Source of the DNA: Rhodoferax sp.
GTDB taxonomy: Bacteria > Pseudomonadota > Gammaproteobacteria > Burkholderiales > Burkholderiaceae_C
Direction: 5' to 3'
NCBI GenBank assembly: GCA_030683195.1
Contig: JAUXQA010000260.1
Location: 1-5,022 of the forward strand
DNA length: 5,022 nucleotides
Shown here in pieces: positions 1 to 5,022 of this stretch; the stretch's first letter is position 1; the number at the start of each line of letters is the position of its first letter. The notes below the pieces were generated by a model. It saw nothing but the letters and a program-made list of their open reading frames with translations, had not been told where the DNA came from and searched no databases. The position numbers and the translations under genes were made by a program.

Positions 1-2
1 CA

Positions 3-1049
3 CCGCTGGCCGAGATCATGGGGCGCCTGCCCTGGGCCTCGGAGGTGTTCAACTGCAGCGCGCCAGATACCGGCAACATGGAATTGCTGCACCTGTTTGC
101 CTCGCCCGAGCAAAACCGGCAGTGGCTGCAACCCCTGCTCAACGGCGAGATTCGCTCCGCGTTTGCCATGTCCGAGCCCGATGTTGCTTCCTCGGACCCC
201 ACCAACCTGCAGACCCGCGTGCGCCTTGATGGGGCGCAATGGGTGCTCAATGGGCGCAAATGGTTCATTACCGGTGCGGCCCACCCCGACTGCAAGCTTC
301 TGATCGTCATGTGCCGCAGCGGCGACGAGGACAGCGAGAAACACGCTCGCCACAGCATGCTGCTGGTGCCGATGGACACGCCCGGCGTGACGCTGGTGCG
401 CAACATCTCCATCATGCAGCACCACTCACCCGAGGGGCACTGCGAGATCCTGTTCAAGGACGTACGCGTGCCGCTGGGCGCCTTGCTGGGCGAAGAAGGC
501 GCGGGCTTTGCCATGGCACAGGCGCGCCTGGGGCCGGGGCGCATTCACCATTGCATGCGCACCATTGGCCAGTGCGAGTTGGCGCTTTCCCTGATGTGTG
601 ACCGCACGCTGGAGCGCCATACTTTTGGCAAGTACCTGGCAGATTTTGCCAACGTGCAGGAGTGGATTGCCGAGTCGCGCCTGGAGATTGACCAGGCCCG
701 CCTGCTGGTGTTGCGGGCCGCCTGGCGGCTGGACCAGCCCGAGGGCTCACCCGAGCGGGCGCAGGCCCGGGTGGATGTGTCCGCCATCAAGGTGGTGGCG
801 GCGCGGCTGCAAACGCGGGTGGTGAACCGGGCCATGCAGGTGTTTGGCGCCATGGGCCTCTCACCCGACACCCCGCTGGCTTACTTTTGGACCTGGGGTC
901 GGGCCATGCATCTGCTGGATGGCCCCGATGAAGTGCATTTGCGCAGCGTGGCCCGCCACGAGCTGGCGCAGGCGCGCGAAAACCGGGGTGCCACAGCGGC
1001 TTATTTCACGCTGCCCGAGCAACTGCTGGCTGAGCCGCGCATTCGCTGA
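3..1049 (+). CDS. Acyl-CoA dehydrogenase, ACAD10/11-like, 5'-truncated by window edge
   Basis: This FAD-dependent enzyme should oxidise an acyl-CoA thioester to the 2,3-enoyl-CoA in the cytoplasm and pass electrons to electron-transfer flavoprotein. The reading frame is open to the left edge (PLAEI precedes the first visible Met at 18), so the true start lies outside. About 348 residues are visible of the roughly 410 usual in this branch. Numbering from that Met, the FAD/substrate signature FAMSEPDVASSD is at 49-60, the middle beta domain with NGRKWFITGA at 78-87, and the C-terminal helical domain from about 165. The motif QVFGAMGLSPDTPL (274-287) followed by LLDGPDEVH (299-307) is typical of bacterial relatives of human ACAD10/11. 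By eye, Asp301 falls where medium-chain enzymes carry the catalytic Glu. Bacterial homologues often sit beside an APH-fold kinase, which here would be upstream and out of view. The family call is secure; the substrate is unknown. Confidence 0.93.
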   Translation, partial: PLAEIMGRLPWASEVFNCSAPDTGNMELLHLFASPEQNRQWLQPLLNGEIRSAFAMSEPDVASSDPTNLQTRVRLDGAQWVLNGRKWFITGAAHPDCKLLIVMCRSGDEDSEKHARHSMLLVPMDTPGVTLVRNISIMQHHSPEGHCEILFKDVRVPLGALLGEEGAGFAMAQARLGPGRIHHCMRTIGQCELALSLMCDRTLERHTFGKYLADFANVQEWIAESRLEIDQARLLVLRAAWRLDQPEGSPERAQARVDVSAIKVVAARLQTRVVNRAMQVFGAMGLSPDTPLAYFWTWGRAMHLLDGPDEVHLRSVARHELAQARENRGATAAYFTLPEQLLAEPRIR

Positions 1050-1058
1050 CTATTGCGC

Positions 1059-2519
1059 CTAAAGGTAGGGGGAAAGCAGGCACACCAGCCGGTCGCGCAG
1101 GCGCCCAAATAGTGGCTGATCGGTCAGCTCCTGGATCGTCACAAGGTGGGCGCGGTGGATGCGCTCAATCACCAGCACATCAAGTTGATGCACCAATTCG
1201 GCGTTTTGGCACGCCAGGTTGTATTCAAAATTGAGCCGCAGGCTGCGGGCGTCCCAATTGGTGGAGCCCAACAGCGACCAGGCATCGTCCACCAGAAACA
1301 GCTTGGTGTGGTCAAACGGCAGTGGCGTGAGGTGAACCCGGCAACCACTCTCCACCAGCCGGCTGAACTGCGCGCGCATGGCCCAGTCCAGCAGTGGCAA
1401 ATTGCTGCGCGCGGGCAACACGATGTCGACCACCACGCCCCGCAGGGCCGTGACCTGCAAGGTGGTCAGCAGTACCTCGTCCGGCAAAAAATAGGGCGTG
1501 ACGATGCGTACCCGACGTTGTGCCGTGGCCAGCGCGCCCAGCATGACCAGGCGCATGTGGTCGATGTCGGCATCCGGCCCATCGGAGACACCGCGTGCCA
1601 GCACCGGGCCGCAGGGGGGTAGCGCTGTAAACCAGGGCTTGCCATGCAATGCCTCGCCCGTGGTGAAGGCCCAGTCAATCGCGAAGGTGCGCTGCAGGTC
1701 GGCCACCACCGGGCCGCGCACGGCAAAGTGCAGGCACTGAATAGGTTTGGCCGGCGTCGTTGACAGCCAGTGCCCGGCGCTGATGTTCATGCCCCCGGTA
1801 AAGCCCAGTGCCCCGTCCACCACCATGATTTTGCGGTGGTTGCGCAAATTGGCCTGAATCAGCAGGCGCGTTAGCCGGGGTGGCAAAAACGCAGCGGCGG
1901 GAATGCCATGGTGGCGCAGTGTCTTGAGCATGCCGCCCGGGCGGTAACGTTCGCCCACGGCGTCAATCAGCACCCGCACCTGCACACCACGCGCCTGCGC
2001 GCGGGCCAGCGCAGTCAAAAATGCGGCTCCAGCGGCATCGTTATGAAATATATAGGTCAGCAGTGTGACCGAGTGCGCTGCGGCATCAATGGCGCAGAGC
2101 ATGGCCGGGTAGGCCTCGTCCCCGTTCAGCAGAGGCGTAACGGTGTTGCCAGCTAAAGGCGCTTGCCCGGTGACGCGGCGGGTGAGGTGGCTGATGCTGA
2201 TGAGCCCGGGCAGGCTCGGGTCATTGTGGGTAGGTGGCTCATCGGTGCTGTCGGGCTCCCCGCGCCATGCGTTCTTGAGCCCCAGCGCCACGCCAGCTCG
2301 CTGAACGCGGTTGACCCCCAGCACCAGGTAGGCCAGGGCGCCACCTGCGGGTGCCAGCCAGGCCAGCGCAATCCAGCCCAGCGCCTTGTGCACGTCAGGC
2401 TTGTTCAGCAGTGCATGCACGGTCACGGCCACCGCGCAGCTCACGTGGAACAAGGTCAGGAGCAGAGGCGCCAAGCCCTGCGCCATCTGCAGGACAGGTT
2501 CCAGCCAGGAGGGTGTCAT
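1059..2519 (-). CDS. cls: Cardiolipin synthase, ClsA-type phospholipase D superfamily
   Basis: This inner-membrane enzyme should condense two phosphatidylglycerol molecules into cardiolipin plus glycerol. From the ATG at 2519 the protein has 486 residues, about the length of E. coli ClsA. Two hydrophobic segments (about 18-38 and 46-68) form the PLDc_N membrane anchor. Two HKD catalytic motifs follow. The first is HRKIMVVD (His228, Lys230, Asp235) with GFTGGMN just after it; the second is HTKLFLVD (His404, Lys406, Asp411) followed by LLGSTNWD. The end, LLSPYL, resembles the ClsA C-terminus. Both active-site halves are complete, so the enzyme should be active. An in-frame TTG at 2540 would add seven residues. 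I prefer the ATG because neither start has a clear Shine-Dalgarno and the extra residues look unremarkable. It follows rsmE closely on the same strand and ends 9 bp from the convergent acyl-CoA dehydrogenase. ClsB/ClsC-type naming is less likely given the two anchors. Confidence 0.92.
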   Translation of the reverse strand: MTPSWLEPVLQMAQGLAPLLLTLFHVSCAVAVTVHALLNKPDVHKALGWIALAWLAPAGGALAYLVLGVNRVQRAGVALGLKNAWRGEPDSTDEPPTHNDPSLPGLISISHLTRRVTGQAPLAGNTVTPLLNGDEAYPAMLCAIDAAAHSVTLLTYIFHNDAAGAAFLTALARAQARGVQVRVLIDAVGERYRPGGMLKTLRHHGIPAAAFLPPRLTRLLIQANLRNHRKIMVVDGALGFTGGMNISAGHWLSTTPAKPIQCLHFAVRGPVVADLQRTFAIDWAFTTGEALHGKPWFTALPPCGPVLARGVSDGPDADIDHMRLVMLGALATAQRRVRIVTPYFLPDEVLLTTLQVTALRGVVVDIVLPARSNLPLLDWAMRAQFSRLVESGCRVHLTPLPFDHTKLFLVDDAWSLLGSTNWDARSLRLNFEYNLACQNAELVHQLDVLVIERIHRAHLVTIQELTDQPLFGRLRDRLVCLLSPYL

Positions 2520-2547
2520 GCCCGCATGGTAGCCGGGCAACGCCTGC

Positions 2548-3321
2548 TTACACCAGCAGTGCCATCAAGGCCGCAAGCGCTGCTGTTTCGGAGCGCAGCA
2601 CGCGGGGGCCCAGGGTGACCGGCAAAAAACCGCAGGCCAGTGCTGCTTCTTCTTCGCCGGCGCTCAAGCCGCCTTCGGGGCCGGATAAAAAAGTCACGGC
2701 GCCAAGGGCTTGCCCCGGGTTCAGGGCGTCCCGCAGGGCCTGGGTGCCGGGGCGCAATGACAGCAACAGCGACTGATCAGCCGAGGCACCGCCAACGGCC
2801 AGCGCTGCCGCCCGGGCTCGGGTCCACGCCGACAGGCTCATTGCATCGTGGATGCGGGGCACCCGGTTGCCGCCGCACTGCTCGCAGGCCGCCACGGCCA
2901 CGCTTTGCCAGTGCGCCACTTTTTTTTCGGCCCGCTCGCCGCTGAGTTTGAGCACGCTGCGCTCGGTCATCAGGGGCTGAATGCTGGCCACGCCCAGTTC
3001 AGTGGCTTTCTCCACCAGCCAGTCCATGCGGTCATTGGCTGGCATGCCTACCGCCAGATGCACCAGGCGCACCGCTTCGCGCTCCACCGTGTGGTGGGCG
3101 CCGACCTGCACCTGCACGTCGCTGCGGCCCATGCGGGTGACAGTGGCGTCAAACTCGCCCCCCAGGCCGGGCGCATCAGCTGCCCAACCCGGCCCGCCAT
3201 TGAACAAGGTGATGGCGTCACCGGGCTGTAGGCGCAGCACCTGCAGATGGCGGGCAGCCCCGGCGGGCAAATCGATCAAGGCGCCTGGAATCAGGGAGGT
3301 GGGGCAGTAGAAGCGGGGCAT
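2548..3321 (-). CDS. rsmE: 16S rRNA (uracil(1498)-N(3))-methyltransferase RsmE
   Basis: RsmE transfers a methyl group from S-adenosylmethionine to N3 of U1498 in 16S rRNA, acting on the assembled 30S subunit. The protein has 257 residues, close to the usual 240-250. An N-terminal PUA-like RNA-binding domain covers about 1-75, opening with MPRFYC and containing the ARHLQVLRLQPGD element. The SPOUT methyltransferase domain follows, with WLVEKATELGV at 101-111, ACEQCGGNRVP at 145-155, the SAM-binding knot loop FLSGPEGGLS at 211-220 and LGPRVLRSETA at 237-247. These last two are the hallmark motifs of the family and are intact. The ATG at 3321 matches the normal N-terminus although no Shine-Dalgarno is visible (ACCTACCACCC precedes it). 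The gene starts downstream of an AT-rich spacer after amgK and probably shares a transcript with the cardiolipin synthase gene. An eight-A run occurs in the codons for Glu132-Lys133-Lys134. Confidence 0.96.
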   Translation of the reverse strand: MPRFYCPTSLIPGALIDLPAGAARHLQVLRLQPGDAITLFNGGPGWAADAPGLGGEFDATVTRMGRSDVQVQVGAHHTVEREAVRLVHLAVGMPANDRMDWLVEKATELGVASIQPLMTERSVLKLSGERAEKKVAHWQSVAVAACEQCGGNRVPRIHDAMSLSAWTRARAAALAVGGASADQSLLLSLRPGTQALRDALNPGQALGAVTFLSGPEGGLSAGEEEAALACGFLPVTLGPRVLRSETAALAALMALLV

Positions 3322-3372
3322 GGGTGGTAGGTATATTTGCTATATATTTTTATCTATAAATGCAATAGATAT
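3322..3372 (-). promoter_or_regulatory. AT-rich leader, probable rsmE promoter region
   Basis: This stretch before rsmE is strikingly AT-rich compared with the surrounding GC-rich genes, as expected of a promoter. On the minus strand a -35-like TTGCAT (3365-3360) precedes -10-like TATATA (3346-3341) or TATAGC (3344-3339). The spacing is only 13 or 15 bp, so neither pair is ideal. There is no Shine-Dalgarno before the rsmE ATG. A promoter here is inferred; it would make rsmE and cls independent of amgK transcription. Confidence 0.45.
3351..3371. repeat. 7-bp inverted repeat in amgK-rsmE spacer
   Basis: TATCTAT and ATAGATA form a perfect inverted repeat around the seven bases AAATGCA. It overlaps the -35-like element proposed for rsmE, so it could be an operator. 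An AT-rich hairpin this weak is unlikely to terminate transcription. Confidence 0.35.
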
Positions 3373-3386
3373 GCCGGCTAGCCGGC
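3373..3386. repeat. 14-bp perfect palindrome just downstream of amgK
   Basis: GCCGGCTAGCCGGC is fully self-complementary and begins eight bases past the amgK stop codon. As RNA it could fold as GCCGG-CTAG-CCGGC, a five-pair GC stem with a four-base loop. No T-run follows in the amgK direction (ATATCTATTGC), so it is at best a weak intrinsic terminator. A protein-binding site or a degenerate genomic repeat are alternatives. Confidence 0.45.
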
Positions 3387-3394
3387 TATTCTTC

Positions 3395-4483
3395 TCAAAC
3401 CCGGCCAAATGCATACCCATTGCCCAGCTCAATGCCCTCCACGCGCTCAATCAGGCGCAGCAGGGGCTTGAGTTCCCGGTAGCGCTCGCAAGTGGCGCGC
3501 AGGTAATGGATGAAGCGCGGCGTGTCGGCCAGGTATTGAGGCTTGCCATCTCGCAGGGTCAGGCGGGCAAAAATGCCGGCCACTTTGAGGTGGCGCTGTA
3601 GCCCCATCCACTCCACGCCTTTATAGAACTCGCCAAAGTCGTCGCCCACCGGCAGCCCGGCCTTGCGGGCTTTTTCCCAGTAGCGGATGGTGATGTCCAG
3701 ACAAAAGTCTTCTTCCCAACTCAGAAAGGCGTCGCGCATCAGGCTGGCGATGTCGTAGGTGATGGGGCCGTAGACGGCATCCTGAAAATCCAGTACGCCC
3801 AGGCGATGGCCTGTGCCGTCAGGCGAGACCATCAAATTGCGGGGCATGAAATCGCGGTGCACATACACGTTGGGCCAGGCCAGGTTGTGCTCCATGATGC
3901 ATTTGAAGGCATCAATCAGCGTGCGCTGCTGGTCGGCATCGAGCGTGACGCCGCGGTGGCGGGTCAGGTACCAGTCCGGAAACAGTTGTAACTCACGGTG
4001 CAGCAGGGCTTCGTCATAGGGTGGCAACACGCCGGGGCGCGAGGCCAGTTGCCAGGCAATCAGGGCATCAATGGCCTGCAAGTACAGGCCCCGGTTGGCT
4101 TGCGGGTTGTCGCGCTGAATTACCTGCATCATGGTTTGCGCACCCAGGTCCGTGAGCAGCATGAAGCCCCGGGCCTCGTCCCAGGCCAGCACTTGCGGGG
4201 CATGCACCCCGGCTTGCGCCATCAGGTCAGCCACCTTGGCAAAGGGGCGGCAGTCCTCCTTGTCGGGCGGCGCATCCATGATGATGCGGCTGCCTGCTGT
4301 CGAGTTGACCCTGAAGTAACGCCGGAAACTGGCGTCGGCCGAGGCGATGTGCACGGACGCCGTGTCCAGGCCCTGCAGGGGGGCCACCTGGGTCAGCCAG
4401 GTGTTGAAATCGGCTTCGCGCTGGGCGTCAGGCCAGTCTGGGGCAATGAGGGAGGGGGTTTGGGGGGCGTGGGCTTGGCTCAT
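3395..4483 (-). CDS. amgK: N-acetylmuramate/N-acetylglucosamine kinase AmgK (APH-fold phosphotransferase)
   Basis: AmgK phosphorylates the anomeric hydroxyl of MurNAc or GlcNAc with ATP. In Pseudomonas this feeds recovered cell-wall sugar back to UDP-MurNAc through MurU, by-passing MurA and hence fosfomycin. The 362-residue protein has an aminoglycoside-phosphotransferase fold: a nucleotide-loop-like ADASFRRYFRV at 49-59, the catalytic loop HRDFMPRNLM at 209-218 (His209, Asp211, Asn216) and the metal-binding LDFQDA at 231-236 (Asp232). The later segment EWMGLQRHLKVAGIFARL (291-308) is characteristic of the AmgK group rather than of antibiotic kinases. The first 20 or so residues are Pro/Ala/Gln-rich and look poorly conserved, so a later start is conceivable, but the ATG at 4483 is the first good one; a GGA six bases upstream may be a weak ribosome site. 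Divergence from lptD is the common arrangement for this gene. The next gene is rsmE, not murU. The substrate is inferred from family and context. Confidence 0.85.
   Translation of the reverse strand: MSQAHAPQTPSLIAPDWPDAQREADFNTWLTQVAPLQGLDTASVHIASADASFRRYFRVNSTAGSRIIMDAPPDKEDCRPFAKVADLMAQAGVHAPQVLAWDEARGFMLLTDLGAQTMMQVIQRDNPQANRGLYLQAIDALIAWQLASRPGVLPPYDEALLHRELQLFPDWYLTRHRGVTLDADQQRTLIDAFKCIMEHNLAWPNVYVHRDFMPRNLMVSPDGTGHRLGVLDFQDAVYGPITYDIASLMRDAFLSWEEDFCLDITIRYWEKARKAGLPVGDDFGEFYKGVEWMGLQRHLKVAGIFARLTLRDGKPQYLADTPRFIHYLRATCERYRELKPLLRLIERVEGIELGNGYAFGRV
4450..4473 (+). other. Putative G-quadruplex motif over first codons of amgK
   Basis: The plus strand carries four G-runs of 3, 5, 6 and 3 bases, separated by A, TTT and CGT. 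This fits the canonical G3+N1-7 pattern. It overlies codons about 4-12 of amgK, and the G-rich strand is the template strand for amgK. Folding is not shown by sequence alone. Confidence 0.5.
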
Positions 4484-4560
4484 GGATAATCCATTCTACA
4501 AACCCGAACCCTGGCGGTTCGCCCGCAACCTTCCCTCTTATCTGAGTCTGCCCCTGCCCG
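4484..4560. promoter_or_regulatory. Divergent amgK/lptD promoter region
   Basis: These 77 bp must hold, or overlap, the start signals for both genes. On the minus strand TAGAAT (4498-4493) matches five of six -10 bases, nine bases before the amgK ATG. No good -35 lies 17 bp upstream of it (CGAACC). On the plus strand GATAAT (4485-4490) also matches five of six, and TATCTG (4539-4544) is a weaker candidate with TTCGCC 15 bp upstream. The promoter assignments are inference from consensus matches; only the divergent layout is certain. Confidence 0.5.
4505..4521. repeat. Short inverted repeat between divergent promoters
   Basis: CGAACC and GGTTCG form a perfect 6-bp inverted repeat around the five bases CTGGC. 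It lies centrally in the amgK/lptD intergenic region. It could be an operator half-site pair or a small hairpin, but an inverted repeat this short can arise by chance. Confidence 0.3.
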
Positions 4561-5022
4561 ATGCGCTTTTCCATGCACGACCTGAATCCCGGGGCGCCCC
4601 TGATCCGATGGCTTAAGAGCCCTGTGGCGCTGGTCGCCTGGGCTGTTTTGCACGGGGCAACTGCCAGCGCGCAAGGGACCGGCATTCCGGCGGGACAGTT
4701 GACGCAGTCATCTCCCCCTGGCGTGCCGGATGATGCCCCGGTTTTGCTCAAAAGCAGCCCGCTCCTGCAGGAGCAGATCCCCGAGGCCTCGCGCAGCGCT
4801 TTGCCGACTTTTGTGACCGGAGACCGTCTGTTTGGTCGTCCGGACCGGGAGACGGTAGTGGAAGGCAGTGTGGTGCTGCGCCGGGGCGACATGGTGATCA
4901 AGGCCGACCGGCTGGAGTACGACCAGTCCACCGACCAGGCCAAAGCCAGAGGTCAGGTGCTGATCAACCGTGCGGGCAATGTGTATGAGGGTTCCTTGCT
5001 GGAGCTCAAGGTCGATGCCTTT
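4561..5022 (+). CDS. lptD: LPS-assembly protein LptD, N-terminal part, cut by window edge
   Basis: LptD is the outer-membrane beta-barrel that, plugged by LptE, receives lipopolysaccharide from the LptA bridge and inserts it into the outer leaflet. Only the first 154 codons are present. The ATG at 4561 is the first start after an in-frame stop (TGA at 4543). A second in-frame ATG at 4573 is possible, and neither has an obvious Shine-Dalgarno. A Sec signal peptide is visible: basic residues Arg16 and Lys19, a hydrophobic core at about 21-31 and a probable cleavage after ATASA (between residues 37 and 38). A Pro/Ser-rich linker follows, and then the OstA/LptA-like beta-jellyroll from about 84. 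This contains VTGDRLFGRPDRETVVEGSV, RRGDMVIKADRLEYD and ARGQVLINRAGNVYEG. The barrel domain, about 600 residues, is outside the window. In related genomes lptD is usually followed by surA. Confidence 0.93.
   Translation, partial: MRFSMHDLNPGAPLIRWLKSPVALVAWAVLHGATASAQGTGIPAGQLTQSSPPGVPDDAPVLLKSSPLLQEQIPEASRSALPTFVTGDRLFGRPDRETVVEGSVVLRRGDMVIKADRLEYDQSTDQAKARGQVLINRAGNVYEGSLLELKVDAF

Noticed and set aside
1146..1622. 158-codon plus-strand reading frame opposite the cardiolipin synthase gene
   Set aside because: It lies entirely antisense to the HKD-containing gene and shows no family motif or ribosome site.
2163..2618. 151-codon plus-strand reading frame across the cls-rsmE junction
   Set aside because: It is antisense to both genes, contains no recognisable domain and is explained by high GC content.
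3331..3371. Insertion-sequence end or attachment site in the AT-rich spacer
   Set aside because: There is no transposase fragment, no target-site duplication and no tRNA gene nearby; promoter DNA explains the AT-richness more simply.
3373..3394. Strong Rho-independent terminator after amgK
   Set aside because: The GC palindrome gives only a five-pair stem with a four-base loop and is not followed by a T-run in the direction of amgK transcription.
3395..4483. Aminoglycoside resistance kinase
   Set aside because: The fold is APH-like, but the C-terminal EWMGLQRHLK segment and the divergent lptD neighbour fit AmgK; nothing suggests a resistance cassette or mobile context.
3998..4489. 163-codon plus-strand reading frame opposite amgK
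   Set aside because: It is fully antisense to the well-supported amgK, its translation is Gly/Gln/His-rich without recognisable domains, and it follows from GC-biased codons of the real gene.
4428..4943. 171-codon minus-strand reading frame spanning the amgK start, the intergenic region and lptD
   Set aside because: It is antisense to the lptD signal peptide and LptA-like domain, runs out of frame into amgK, and has low-complexity Ser/Arg/Gly composition.

Overview
This window looks like ordinary chromosomal DNA from a GC-rich betaproteobacterium. The best guess is Burkholderiales, probably a Comamonadaceae relative. That rests on the high-GC third-position codon bias, on the style of the RsmE and AmgK proteins, and on an AmgK-type sugar kinase lying head to head with lptD. 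The assignment is by recognition, not by database search. I see no mobile element, CRISPR array, tRNA, rRNA or phage gene.

Layout: (1) The window opens inside a plus-strand acyl-CoA dehydrogenase of the ACAD10/11-like branch, which ends at 1049. (2) A minus-strand block meets it tail to tail only 9 bp away. Read in transcription order, this block is amgK (4483-3395), a 73-bp AT-rich spacer, rsmE (3321-2548) and a ClsA-type cardiolipin synthase (about 2519-1059). rsmE and the cardiolipin synthase gene are 28 bp apart or less and are probably co-transcribed. (3) A 77-bp divergent promoter region (4484-4560) separates amgK from the start of lptD, which runs off the right edge.

Functional reading: three of the five genes concern the cell envelope. 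AmgK phosphorylates recycled amino sugars for peptidoglycan, LptD inserts lipopolysaccharide into the outer membrane, and Cls makes cardiolipin. RsmE is a 16S rRNA methyltransferase, and the acyl-CoA dehydrogenase belongs to fatty or hydroxy acid catabolism. The usual partner of amgK, the uridylyltransferase gene murU, is not next to it here.

I found no convincing undescribed system. The points most worth a second look are the missing murU, the AT-rich amgK-rsmE spacer with two inverted repeats, a four-run G-tract over the first codons of amgK, overlapping divergent -10-like boxes before amgK and lptD, and an eight-A run inside rsmE. Several long opposite-strand reading frames are shadows of these genes and are not annotated.
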